The translations under genes and the position numbers were made by a program. 64,000 bases of DNA, from the NCBI GenBank assembly GCA_012295275.1, contig CM022668.1, positions 13,565,522-13,629,521 of the forward strand. Reading direction: 5' to 3'. Positions 23,401-36,135 of the stretch are shown piece after piece; within the stretch, counting starts at the first letter, position 1, and each line of letters begins with the position of its first letter. The notes under the pieces are model-generated. The model made no database searches, was not told where the DNA came from, and saw only the letters and a list, made by a program, of their open reading frames with translations. Source of the stretch: Chrysomallon squamiferum (Eukaryota > Mollusca > Gastropoda > Neomphalida > Peltospiridae).

Positions 23401-24700
23401 AAATATATTGCATGGCTCCCTGCCCTTGGACGGCACCTAGACTTCAACCTAGTCAGCTTTAGCGATCATGTGTCGCTGGGAATATAGCTTTAATGCTGAA
23501 TGAAAATATATTTGTTGCTGAGGGAAAAAATATTTCTCCAAAAATAACAATTTACGCTCGACACATGGTTTCCTATATCGGTTAACTGCTTTATTAACTA
23601 TTATTTTTAACTTCTCGGGCCGACAAATTTGTTTTGAACGTAATCTAATTAGTCTGTTAATTTCTGTTCGATATTTTATGATAGGACGGACCAAGCGTTT
23701 TATGTTTTATGAACCTGAGATCTGTACGTTCCTTTAACCATGCAGCCGACAGAAACACATTCGAACTCACACGCACGTACCTACAGATTCCTACAAACCA
23801 TGAGATCAGTGACAATACACCGTGCATAAGTGGAACTAATATATTGTTTAATTCTTTATAAATGCACTGAGATGTAACAGTTGAGATGTAACACTGAGAT
23901 GCACATGCAAAGACCTGTTTATCTAATACATTATACTGTGTATGTAGCTTATAAATTGTTGGTTTATAAAAGGTTTGGTAAAACACTTCTGTTTCTGTAG
24001 AAAAATATGTTTTAAAAATATTTAATGAAAACTACTACTAACACAATTATTGATGTCTGCTTATTATTATTTTTTTCTACAAGAGTTAATTTCTTTATAA
24101 CTGAATTACTTTGTTTGCGTATCTGTCCCTCTATTTCTCTGTCTACCCATCAATCTATATGAAATCATCTATATGCATTTACATTGTCAAATGATAGTAT
24201 GTCCGAAAAAGTCATTTACATTGATCAATCACATAAAAGTTACATTTTTATTGATAGGAAAAGCCGAATAATATTCAAGCGATAAATTCTGTCATTTAAG
24301 TGTTGCGAAATGTTTCATTATGATCTGCCTATAAAAAGAAATTAAGAAATTAAGAAAGAAGAAAACAAATTCCACTAATACCCATTCAATCAACTACAGT
24401 ATTTTCTTCTAGCTATATTACTTTAGATTACTTTATTAATTTATTTATTACAAGTTTGAGACATCTTATTCCAAGCCATATTTGGTATTTTTCCTAAATT
24501 TATAAAATCGCAAAATCTAATTCAGTCAGGACTGTTCACCATAGAATTAGTTTTTGATAGCCGCTTGACGACAAATACAGTACAATACTGGTTGTTACTT
24601 GAGATAAGGGTTGCAAGATGCAGTGCGGTATTAACCCGTGCTAGTGCTTTTAGGCTTCGACATTCTGTCGGCCTATCGACACACCCAAAGCCCCTCCCCG
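23401..24700. repeat. R3 then R2 mosaic
   Basis: R3 from about 23410 to 23800 with 'CGACACATGGTTTCCTATAT', then R2 from about 23810 to 24620. The 109-codon minus-strand frame (23657-23986) spans the junction of the two segments and is not a gene. Confidence 0.6.
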
Positions 24701-25400
24701 CGAATTGTACCACTGCCATTTCATACAATTTAATGCAATAATATTAGAAATGGAGTAACAAAGAAAATAATATCACATTTTCAGACAGCATTTAATTAGC
24801 AGGAACCAAAGGAATACAAACATGAAGATAATGTACTGTAAAATGAAACATATATATATATATATATGCCTAAATAGGTATCTAGGTAGTTAGTAGTTTT
24901 TCTCGTTAATCTTTCTAAAACTGATCCAGAATATTTATTAACATTTAATTTCGAGAGCACAGACGGTTCTACCTGGATTAATGCCAAATTGGTGAGCCTC
25001 TCATATTTCATTGTGGATCACGTTTAGGAAGAGAAAAAGACCTTGTTCCAGGACATTTTTGTTTCGAGAAGTGAGAAGTAAATGCGCAAACAAATGTACA
25101 TGTTTGGAAAAAGTTTCACGAACTTCATTTTTAACAATTTTTAACGAACTGTAAAACTAAGATTGGAGTGTGTGTGTGTGTGGGGGGGTGACTCCAACCC
25201 GTTCGGCCCATCCCAGACAGTGCATCAAAATTTCACATAAACCTTTGAGTAATTTCTTTCTTCTTTTTTTTTTTTTGTATAATTTAACGCAACTTTAGTG
25301 TCTCTGATGTCAAATACGATTCCTATGAATTCATATGAGAGAAGCATATGGAGAGTTTGACTTGTACAAAGTATTAACAGTTAGCATTAATTTTTTTTTA
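24701..25400 (-). mobile_element. R1 segment with hAT transposase remnant
   Basis: R1 with 'ATTAATGCCAAATTGGTGAG' on the plus strand. The minus-strand hAT last-exon region lies at about 24920-25110. A (TG)n/(G)n run near 25170 interrupts it. Confidence 0.55.
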
Positions 25401-26440
25401 AATATTGTATTGCTCCCTGCCGTTTGTCGGTCCCTGGGCCTCAATCTAGTCAGCCTTCGGGGTATTGTGGCGCTAGAAAGACAGCTTTGATCCTGAAGAA
25501 ACATATATTTATTCCTGAGGAAAACGTATTTCTGCGAAAATAGCAACATACAACCGACACGTAGCTTCCTATGTCGGTTAACTTTTTTACTTACTATTAT
25601 TTTGTACTTCTCTTGTCGACTCACTTATTTTGGACGTAATCTAATTAGTGTGTTAATGATATATTATGATAGCACGGACCAAATGTTTTATGTTATATGA
25701 ACCTCAGACTTGTACGTTTCTTCAACCATGCAGCCGACAGAAGCAGATCGAACACACGCACGTACACACAGTTTCCTTCAAACCGCGTTTAAGTATAAAT
25801 AATAAAATGAAACAAAAGAATAGAAATAAAGTAACTGAAGCAATCGTTATGAAATCTGCTGACATTTTAGTCATTATCAACATGAACGAAGTAAAAGAAC
25901 AAACTTGTATTTGACTGTTATATGAGACCTCACTGACACACACAGTGTATAAGTGGAATTAATGTATTGTTTAGTTCTTTATAAATGCATAACATTTGAT
26001 TATGTGTCCACATGCAAAGATCTGTTTATCTAATATATTATTCTCAGTATGTAGTTTACTTATTGTTGCTTTACATAAAAAGTTTGGCAAGACATTTCTG
26101 TTCTTGTCTAAAAAATATTTCTCCGAAAACTCTTTTGTTGACAAAGTGGTGGCGTTCGTATTTTCTGTCGAGATACCCGAAGTAGAAATTTAAAAAAAAT
26201 AAAAAACAAATAGAAAATTAAAAGTATCGACCCATTCACTTTCCGATATCGGATAATGGCTTTATTAGCTATCTGACGATGTGTAATCTCTAAAAATAAC
26301 AACGAGCTGATAGTGTGATAGTTTAATACTTTGAATTCAAGTGTACTTTGTGGAGTTGAAAGTAAAAAATAAAATAATAATGCGATGAGACTGCCAAACA
26401 GTTTTTGACCGCTGAATCAAACAACTCAGATGTGATGTAG
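25401..26440. repeat. R3, R2 and R4 mosaic
   Basis: R3 at about 25420-25790, the first part of R2 at about 25905-26200, then R4 from about 26225 ('CGATATCGGATAATGGCTTT'). R2 is cut short and joined directly to R4. Confidence 0.6.
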
Positions 26441-26459
26441 TGATCTGCTATCTGCAACT

Positions 26460-27370
26460 AGTTGTTTTTGTTGTTCTGGGTTTTAATTAAATTATTTATT
26501 CTTCTTGCTGTTGTCGTGCATTTCGGTTTATTTATTTATTGTTGTTTTGTTATAGTATTGCGTGTTTCTATTATATTAGTTATTCTTCTTGCATTGTCAT
26601 GTATTTCTGTTTATTTATTGTTGTTGTTTCTTGTTGTTGACTCTCCAGTTGAAGCCACAATAGTATTGTGCATTTTAAGTAAGCTAAGGTAATACTTGGA
26701 CCATTCTGAAGTTGCTTTATTTTGAATATTTAGTTTGTGATGTAGGAACTATAAACCATTTATTTATTAGTTTATAGCTGGTTTTGCTTTCCACTGTGAC
26801 TTTCTTTATACTGTAACTGTATTTAATACATCTAACAATACAATGGCCTGAGACTATGATAACAAGATACCCAAATTTTGACATGACCATATTACACTGG
26901 GAACAATAACAAAAACACCACCACCACCACCACCACCACCACCACCAACAACAACAACAGCAACAACAACAACAATAATACAAATAAAATATCGGTACTT
27001 GTATCATAAAGTGTTGCATTGGTTCACACAGATTATAAATAAAGAAAAGGTGCTCCAACAAAGAGGGCGAAATTAAACACGAACGATGTTGCAATTCAAG
27101 GGAGAGAATTTAATTTTTTTTGTATTCTTTTTTTTGTCACGAATTCTCATAGTTAGCTTTTGTCGTCGCTTGAGTTTGTTTTCTTTTCTTGTTGTCGTTG
27201 TTGTTGCTAGTTGTTGCTGCTATTGTTACTGTTCTGAAATGTGGTCAAACTTAGTTTTATTTGCTGTCACTTTTTGTCTTTTTATTTTAATGTTTTGTTT
27301 CAGAATTTACACACACAAACACACACACACTTTCATCGTGGTGTTGTTAATACTTAATTCTTCGTGATAT
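26460..27370. repeat. Unit flank block C, copy 3, with (CAC)n
   Basis: Matches 600-1320 in order: T-rich start, the 'AAGCTAAGGTAATACTTGG' segment, the 'GTGATGTAGGAACTATAAAC' segment, then a (CAC)n/(CAA)n run at about 26915-26975, and 'GGCGAAATTAAACACGAACG'. It marks the start of unit 3. Confidence 0.7.
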
Positions 27371-28140
27371 TTTGTTAACAAGTAGGTATGTTATTATTAT
27401 TATTATTTAGGTACCGACATGCAATATTTTTCTAACTTTAATTTCACATAATATGCAAAAAGAATGAAAGCACAAAAAAAAAATGATGACTCAATCTCCA
27501 GCGGTTAAGAAGATATATACAAATCGGTGCGACAGGTATTTGGTTGGTTTTCAGCCCAATTTTGAGTAATTAGCAGAAAGGGTTACTTTGGCCAGCTGTA
27601 GTTTGAAAAGTAATTGACAAAAAGGGCTGAAAGTCAACAAGAGTGAGGGGACCAACTTGCTAAATGAGCTCATTTTTTTTTCAGACCTGTATGTTTGTGT
27701 GTTCACAGTAACATGCTGAACATGCCAAAATCTTCAAAATGGCACATGGCAGAATGACTAAAAGTTCAAATAGATACTGTGGTTTCAGTTATTGTCTTAT
27801 TTGACAAATTCAACCTGTGTTGTGAACAATTTATCAAGATCTTTCAAATGACATACTTGAATCTAACATTTTTGATAATTTTTTTGTTTTTTCTGACTAG
27901 CCCATACAAAAAATTACCTTTTGAGTTTATATAGAACAGCACAACTTTATTTACATAAGCAGCTTCAATTTTCACTCTATTAAATAATTGGTAGTAATAA
28001 GTTAAGATACTGTGATGTGTATATATCACATATATATAAATGTTACTTAAAAGGTCTACAAGCATTTGATATTTAACCATAATCCTTTGCAATACATAAA
28101 CTCATCTAATCCTTGGAATCAACTTCAGAAAGTTGTTGCA
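27371..28140. other. Single-copy stretch, nothing recognised
   Basis: No R1-R4, no transposase and no convincing exon. It is less repetitive than its neighbours and has no match elsewhere in the window, so it may be an insertion specific to this unit. Confidence 0.5.
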
Positions 28141-28149
28141 GGTGTTAAT

Positions 28150-28866
<717 letters not shown>

Positions 28867-29089
28867 ATCTTCATCTTTCCATAGTGTTTTCATGCTTAAA
28901 ATATCAAAAGTAAATATTTGAATTTTAAATATTAAAAACATTTGAGCATTTTCTGTTTGCACTAATTTTATTTTTATTCTCAAACGATAAAGAAACCACA
29001 ACAAAAAAGAAAAGATAAAAGTTTCATTATTAATTATGCAAATGCAGATATTCACTCTAGTTATGGAATGTTACTTAATAATAATATGA

Positions 29090-29121
29090 GAGTAGTAGTA
29101 CTAGTAGTAGTAGTAGTAGTA

Positions 29122-29165
<44 letters not shown>

Positions 29166-29166
29166 A
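29090..29166. repeat. (AGT)n microsatellite
   Basis: A TAG/AGT triplet run of about 77 bases with one interruption. Confidence 0.95.
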
Positions 29167-29589
29167 GTAATAACAACAACAACTAGTAGTAATAATTGTT
29201 GTAATGATGATTAATCATTACTATAAAAACAATAAATAATTACTATACTAAAGTAGTAGTAATGCAATGGAAATAGTAGCAGTAGCTTTATATTATAAAG
29301 ATAATTTACTAAATAAACTGGCCAAAACTTACATAAACTGTGTAAGCATAACCCAGATTAATGTTCGCACAAAAATGTTTTTAAAAGTTGTCTAAATTAT
29401 TTTCTTTTAATATCGTTTGTTCTGTAGATAAGATATATCTACAATACTAAGAAAGAAAAAAAAATATGGGGAACTGATGGTAAAATATAAAGAATTAAAG
29501 AAAAATCTAGCAATGTTTTTTTTTTTTTTTTTCTAATCAAATAAAAAAAGAAAATTCTTTTAAATATTTATGACAAAGTTAACATTCAA

Positions 29590-29735
29590 TTCAGTAGTTA
29601 TTGTTTGTTTTCTTTACAAATAAAATCTTAGATTATTTTCGTTTATTTTCATTTGTTATCTCCAACATCATACTGCGGCTCATTTACCTAATAAAATGTC
29701 TTGAATGTAGAACCTAGTTTTTAAAAGTTATTTTC
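29590..29735 (-). pseudogene. Relic of a GTPase gene: last codons only
   Basis: On the minus strand a frame reads VNEPQYDVGDNK and a stop (TGA at 29649-29651), matching the C-terminus of copy 2 (VNEPQKDVGDNK) at 11 of 12 residues. Upstream of this on the gene strand the match soon ends and the DNA passes straight into Tc1-like fragment c. A whole GTPase body and its upstream exons appear to have been deleted, leaving a scar between blocks B of two units. Confidence 0.75.
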
Positions 29736-29739
29736 AATA

Positions 29740-29905
29740 ACAGGAATATCCTTTAGCCAGTATTTCCATCATTTCAAGACAGTGGAACAACAGGGCTACC
29801 GATGATGTTAGAGATTGTCCATGACCTGGCAGACCAGGAAAGACAACAATAAGAAAGGACATAGCATACTGAGTGTTCTTCCATGGGACACAAGTACATC
29901 TTTAT
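29740..29905 (+). mobile_element. Decayed Tc1-like transposase fragment c
   Basis: Contains ASISIISRQWNNRATDDV and an ARP-like continuation, the N-terminal part of the family-1 Tc1-like transposase. It is truncated on both sides and adjoins the relic at 29590-29735. Confidence 0.65.
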
Positions 29906-29924
29906 GGTTAGGGTTAAAGAAAAA

Positions 29925-30360
29925 GAAATTTGTATCCAACATCTTTCACTTCTGATTATCAGTTTGATCTTTTACTTATGTTTGATTCAAGAAAACCATA
30001 GATTATCAACTATAATTAAGATCTCTCTCTAAGATAGTAGTAGTACGAATGATAAATATTAGCCAAACTTATAAACATGAATATTCACAGGAGGATATGC
30101 ATAGAAATTTACTAAATAAATTGGCTCAAACGTGCATGTACTGTGTAAACACAACATAGATTAATGTTTGCAACACAATATGGTTTGTTCTACAGATAAG
30201 ATATATCTAGAATGCTAATACGCAAAAATATGAGGAACTGATGTTAAAATATAAAAGATTAATGAATAATCCATTAATGGTTGGGTTTTTTTTCTAGACA
30301 AATCCTGTACAATATTTATTAGAAAGTTAATATTCAGTTGTTAGTTCTTTGCTTTTAGTT
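29925..30360. repeat. Partial block A and block B, copy 4
   Basis: A shortened block A piece ('TTATCAGTTTGATCTTTTAC') and a block B piece ('TAAATAAATTGGCTCAAACG') repeat what lies at 28700-29480. This shows that two unit ends stand next to each other here. Confidence 0.6.
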
Positions 30361-30389
30361 TTTATCTCAAACATCTTACTGAGGCTTGT

Positions 30390-31552
30390 TTAACTCGTAA
30401 GCCAAGTCCAGACTTTTGTAAGGACATTTGTAAGAGAAATCAGGAAAGCGTCGTTTGTTTCTGCGTCCTTTCTCACTTCATTTCTTGCCTCTCTCCTATA
30501 TTTTTCTTCTTTTTTTCTGAGCTTTTTTTCCAATTTTATCTGTGCTTCTTTTTCCATTTCCATCTGCCTCATTTTTGCCCTCATCTCGGCCATCTGCTGC
30601 TCCGCTTCCATTTCTTTTATTTTCCTCAAATTTTCTTCCTGAAATTTCTGTTCTATTCTTTGCATTTCTCGTTCTCTATCTTTCTCCTTCGATAGTTCCT
30701 GTTCGAGTTTTCTTATTTTCTCATTTTTCTCTTTCAACATTTGCTCTTCGCGTTTTCTTATTTCTTTTTCTTTCTCCTTCAGTATTTTCTCCTCGCGTTC
30801 TTTCGCCTCTTTTGCTTCTTTTTCCAATTTCTGCTTGAATTCTCTCTCAATTTTTTCTCGCTCCTTTTGTAGTTCTTCTTCTTTCTTTTTCAGTATTTCT
30901 TTTTCACGCTTTTGTACTTCTTTTTCAGCTACTTTCAATAATTCCGATTTATAACATTCGCGATTATGTTTTTTCACGTTTCTTTGTATCATCTCGATCA
31001 GCTGAAGAACCATTTCTTCTTTTTTTTTTTCATCTCTTTCGCGATTGTTGAATCCGACATATCTTCTTCCACATTTGTCGATTAATTCTTTTAGGTTTTT
31101 TGGTGCCGTAGACAGAAAACCTTCCAGAGTTTTTCCGTCTTCTTCAAGATCGTCTACTCGGGTGAACAGCAAGAACAGGTAATCAAACAATGCCTTTCCA
31201 AATACTTGCTCAAAGTATTCAATTGTATTTTGTTCTTCCTTAGTAAACCTCTTTGCCTGTACAACCATGATGAATGCATGTGGTCCTGGAGCACTCATCG
31301 TTATACACTGGATGATTTCTTTCGTAATCTCTCCGTGTGAACGTTCAGTATCGAATGCTCCTGGTGTATCAACGATGACAATATTCTGATGAAATCGAGT
31401 TTTGTGTCCTACCTTGCAGGTTGCAGTAACTGAAATAGCACTAGCTTCAGAACGAAAATGTTTCTCTCCTAGGATGGTATTTGCTGACGCACTTTTTCCT
31501 GAGCCAGTAATTCCAATCAAAACAAGCCGCAGTTCGTTGTTAGTAACCGAAT
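30390..31552 (-). CDS. GIMAP/AIG1-family GTPase with coiled coil, copy 3, terminal exon
   Basis: Terminal exon of 386 codons plus stop. It has P-loop GITGSGKS at about 13-20, VDTPGAFD at about 60-67, G4-like TRVDD at about 130-134 and CGRRYVGFNN at about 160-169. A Glu/Lys/Arg coiled coil runs from about 205 to 365. It ends in a short hydrophobic tail (ISLTNVLTKVWTWLTS) that may contact a membrane. The conserved acceptor lies at 31553-31555. No Val-Pro exon or tiny exon was found between here and the Tc1-like trace at 32.5 kb, although copies 1, 2 and 5 have both in the equivalent interval. The gene may use distant exons or be 5'-truncated. The G domain is very close to that of copy 5. Confidence 0.85.
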
Positions 31553-31852
31553 CTGAAAGAATATCAAATAAACTCAATGTAGAATTGAAGACATTATTTT
31601 TATTTTCTTGTTGCTCCTAATATTGTCAATAGCATAAATCATTACTATTATCATTATTACGGCTTGTCTACTTATTATATATCTGTCAGCCTCTCCATCG
31701 GTATAAGTATTATTTTCTCGTTTTTCCTGTTATTGTTGCTGATGAAATTAAATAATCATTATTATCATCGTTATTACTATTTCCATTAAATTAAGCACTA
31801 ATATCACAATATTACAACTACTATCATTATAACTATCTCTAGTGTTAGGCCT

Positions 31853-31927
31853 CTCAAACCACTGTTACTATTACTATTACTACCATTGCATCACACCGAC
31901 TGCTATTACTCTCTATAACAACTATTA

Positions 31928-31963
<36 letters not shown>

Positions 31964-32460
31964 GAACTAATATTACTACTCTCTACAACTATTATTAATA
32001 CTCTCTCTATAACTACTATAACTACTCTCTCTGTACTAATACTATTGCTACTCTTTCTACAACTACTATTACTACTCTATAACAACTATTACTACTGTGT
32101 CTTCAACTACTACACTACTCTCTCTCCAACTACCATTATTACTCTTGCAGAAACTACAGCTACTAATACAACACTTACTGCAAATACTGTAAGTATGTAT
32201 TACTAATGTCTCTCTCTAAAACTAATGTTACTACTCTTTCTACAAAAACTAGTGCAGCTCTCCTTACAGTTATTGTTATTACTACCTCTGTCTTCAACTA
32301 CTATTACAACCCTTTCTACAATTACTACTACTACTCTGTCTACAACTACTATCGCTACTCTCTATACAGTTACTATTATTACTCTCTCTACAACTGTTTT
32401 ACTAAGTTCTCTACAACTACTATTACTACTCTCTCTGCAAATACTACTCTATGCAAATAG
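31853..32460. repeat. Degenerate CTACTA/CTCT tract
   Basis: About 600 bases of CTA, CTCT and ACAACTACT motifs with a clean (CT)n at 31930-31960. It equals the intron repeat of copies 1, 2 and 5 but runs directly into Tc1-like flank without the Val-Pro exon. Open frames of Thr/Thr/Leu are repeat artefacts. Confidence 0.8.
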
Positions 32461-32461
32461 T

Positions 32462-32560
32462 CCTGAAATCACGTTTGTAATTATTATATGTGATACTCTC
32501 TCCTGTGAATTTGCATTTAATACTGAGTACCATAATTGTCAGAGGCTACAGAGTGGCTAT
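32462..32560 (+). mobile_element. Trace of Tc1-like element d
   Basis: The 5' flank of the family-1 Tc1-like element ('CACGTTTGTAATTATTATATG' then 'TACCATAATTGTCAGAGGC') matches the run-in to fragment b at 17075-17170. The rest is replaced by triplet repeats. Confidence 0.55.
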
Positions 32561-32599
32561 TACTACTATCTCTACAACTAATATTACTATACACTCTCT

Positions 32600-33540
32600 C
32601 TAAAGATACTATTATTACTATATCTGAGGAAACAGTATTTATTTGGGAGGAAAACGTATTCTCTGAAAACAGCTACTTATCATCAACCCACTTTATTATT
32701 TGTCAATGTGTGATGCCTGAAAATAATAACTTGCTGATAGTGTGATAGGACAAATTTTATAGACATTATTTGTAATATGAAATATGTAAGAGAAAGATAC
32801 ATCTATATAGAACTATTGTTCTAATGATAATCCATGAAGTAAACATTCCCTTACTAAAGAAAACAACTGCACATATAAGACCAACTTGACATATCTACTA
32901 TCCGACACTTCTTAATTCTACTACAGATACTGCACAAAATAAGAGTTTTTACTTCTCGGGCTGACACACTTGTTGTAGGACCTAATCTAATTAGTCGGTT
33001 ATTTTCGAAGGCCTTCCACTTTAGATTATTATAAGTATATAAATAAATAAATAAATACACCAGATAGTTTGCAGTATTATGTTAACCGGGATCAAACGTT
33101 TTATATTATGAGAATCTTAAATGTACGTTTCTTCAACAATGCAAAAGACTGAAACACATACGTACACACAGAGATTCATCCAAACCGCACAAGGATAAAT
33201 AAAAGAAAGCATGGTTTAAATATACAGTAAATAGAAATTAAAAATACTAAAACAATAAAAAAAAGTAATAAAATTAAAAAATTAAAAAAAATGAAGCAAC
33301 ACAATCGTGGTTCAAATCGGCTGAAAAAATATCATTATCAAGTAAAAAGACAAACTCATCTTTGTATTTGAGTGTTATATGAGACCACAATAACAATACA
33401 GCGTGTGTAAGTTGAATTATTATATTGTTTAGTTCTTCATAATTGCACTGATATGTAACAGTTGATAACGTGTCCACATGCAAAGATCTGTTTATTGAAT
33501 ATGTTATTTCTGTGTATAGTTAATTTGTTGTTTCTTTATC
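32600..33540. repeat. R4, R3 and R2 pieces
   Basis: An R4 piece at 32650-32760, R3 at about 32930-33200, an A-rich tract, then an R2 start at about 33380-33540. Translations of the R2 start on the minus strand look alike in several copies (33274, 35369, 8836), but this follows from DNA similarity. Confidence 0.55.
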
Positions 33541-33955
33541 ATTTCCAGAGAACAGACGAGACTAACTGGATTAATGCAAAATTGCTGAGCATCTCATATT
33601 TCACCGTGGATCACATTTGGGAGCAGAAAAAAGATCTCTCTCTAGAACATCGTGTGACAAGAAGTGATAAGTAAATATGTAAACAAAGGTACATGTTTGA
33701 AAAAGTTTCCTGCATTTCATTTTTAGCAATTATGAGCAAATGAAAAACAAAGACTGAGGGTTGACTCTCATCACTATGACCCAGCTTCTGACTGCGTCAG
33801 TATTTCACATGAGTCTTTGTATAATTTCTTTTTTATATAGTTTAACGCACCATTAGCTTTTCTCTTTCAAAGAGGATACCTATCTCTTAATTTCTGTGAC
33901 GTGCATGGAGCGTTTCACATGTACACGGGGGTATTAACCTTTAACACTAAAAAAA
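33541..33955 (-). mobile_element. R1 segment with hAT transposase remnant
   Basis: R2 is interrupted after 'TTTCTTTATCATTTCCAGAG' and continues as R1 with 'GATTAATGCAAAATTGCTGA'. The same R2/R1 junction occurs at about 60115, so it predates duplication of the two units. The hAT frame is broken. Confidence 0.6.
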
Positions 33956-33959
33956 AAAA

Positions 33960-34700
33960 AACGCTTAGTCATTCTTAGGAGTAATGCGGCTCAGGCATTT
34001 GATCCGGAGCAAAGCTATATTTATTGCACATGGAAAAACCGTGTTTATTCCTGACGAAAACGTATTTCTCCGAAAATACCAGTTTACGATAGACACATAG
34101 TTTCTTATATCGGTTAACTGCTTTATTTACTTTTATTTTTTATTTCTCGGGTCGATTCACTTGTTTTGGATGTGATCTAATTAGTCTATTAATTTCCATT
34201 TGATGTTTTATGATAGCACGGACCAAATGTTTTATGTTATATGAATCTCAGATCTTCAACCATACAGAAGACTGAAACACATACGAACACAGACAGTAAA
34301 CACAGATTCATACAAACCACATAGAGTATAAATAGAACACAACACAGATTAAATATAGCAACAAACACCCTTTCTTTCGAAAAATCAGTCAATATTTTCG
34401 TTACATAGAAACAAAATGACTGAAAAATACATCAGTAATTCATTTACAGAAAATGAATGCTCACTTTTTCTGTAAATAAATATTAAAAATAATTAAAAAA
34501 ATAAATGATAAAAGTAAAATAAAGTAAATAATTAATAAAAATAATAAAATAAAATAAAATAAAATAAAATAAAATAAAATAAAATAAAATAACTAAAACA
34601 ACTGTCATGCAAATCTGCTGAAGAGTATGTGAAAAGATGATGGAATGTCAACATCAACATGAACGTCCAACCTCCGAGAAGTAGCAGCGCGCAATATCGC
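33960..34700. repeat. R3 segment and (AAAAT)n
   Basis: R3 at about 34000-34340 with the 'GTATTTCTCCGAAAATACC' core, then A-rich low complexity with a clean (AAAAT)n at about 34544-34591, then an R2 scrap. Confidence 0.7.
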
Positions 34701-35185
34701 CAATTTGACGCTTTTCTTTCGTACAATTTATTGCAATATTATCGGAAATCGAGTAAGAAAGAAAATATTATCATCATTTCAGACAACCTTAAACTAGCGT
34801 GAAGTAAAGCGGTACCAAAATAACTGCACCGTACAGTAAATTTGAACACATACATGCTTACATAGGTATCTACGTACTCAAACATGTTTTCTCCTTCATG
34901 TTTCAATAAGCTGATTCAAAATATTGTTCAAATTTAATTTCCGGAGCACAGATGATTCTACATGGATTGATGACCAAGTTATTGGGCTTTTCGTCTTTCA
35001 GGGTGTGTAATTCTTAATACGTCTAAGAGCATCAAAAGACTTAGCTGCAGAAACGTTTGCGACAAGAGGTGACAAGTAAATACATAAACAAATCTACATG
35101 TTTGAACAAATTCATTTTTCACAGTTTTGACTAGCAGAAAAATTAAGATTGGGAGGTGACACTCAACCGTTAGGGATAACAAATA
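34701..35185 (-). mobile_element. R1 segment with hAT transposase remnant
   Basis: R1 with 'TGTTTCAATAAGCTGATTCA' and, on the minus strand at about 34979-35110, the frame KTVKNEFVQTCRFVYVFTCH that corresponds to the start of the hAT last exon. It is broken after that. Confidence 0.6.
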
Positions 35186-35760
35186 AATAGATTAAAAAAT
35201 AAAAACAAATATTAAGATACAATAATAAATAAATCAATAGAGAGGAAGATAGATAAAACAAATCAATGAATGAATGAATAAATAAATTAAATAAATAAAT
35301 AAATAAAATGAAACTTAAGAATATATAATAGAATAACTGAAACAATCGTCATGCAAATCTGCTGAATATTAGGTCAAAGGTTTATGAAATGTCATTATCA
35401 ACATGAACGTTTTACCTACGAGAGCTAAAAGAACAAACTCGTCTTTGTATTTTACTGTTATCTGAGACCTCACTGACAATACACTGTGTATAAGTGGAAT
35501 TAATGTTTTGTTTAGTTCTTTATAACTACACTGACATGTAACATTTAATAACGTGTCCACATGCAAAGCTCTGTTTACCTAATATGTTAAACTGTGTATG
35601 TAGTTTACTTATTTTTGGTTTATAAAAGGTTTGGCAAGACACTTCTGTTCCTGAGGAAAAACATATTTCTCCGAAAAATGATTCACAGTGCTAGGAACGT
35701 GAAAAAGACACGGTGTTAATATTTTCTATGAGGACATCCCAATATTAAATTTGTAAAAAT
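35186..35760. repeat. A-rich tract and R2 start
   Basis: (AAAT)-like low complexity to about 35330, then R2 from about 35360 to 35750 with 'TTTGGCAAGACACTTCTGTT'. Confidence 0.6.
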
Positions 35761-36135
35761 AATTACCATTACTGTACTGTAAATTTAGAAATATAGAGGC
35801 CTACATTAGTTTCTAGCTACATACACCTTTTTCTTGTTGATTTTTCATCAACCTGATCCAGAATATTATTAAAATTTAATTTCCAAAGCACAGACTATTT
35901 TACATCTATTAATGCCAAATTAAAGAGCTTTTCATCTTCCAGAGAGGATCACAAGTAATTCTTCATACGTTTAAGAGCAGAAAAAACCTCTCTCCAGAAA
36001 AGTTGGTATCAAGAAGTGACAAGTAAATAGGCACGCAAACGTACGTGTTTGGAAAAGGTTCTTGCGTTTCATTTTTAACAGCTTTTACTAACTAAAAAAA
36101 CTAAATTTAATTTTTTTTTATGTTGTTTAATGCTC
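35761..36135 (-). mobile_element. R1 segment with hAT transposase remnant
   Basis: A second R1 copy within 1 kb, with 'TTCATACGTTTAAGAGCAGA' in the hAT last-exon region. The frame is broken. Confidence 0.55.
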
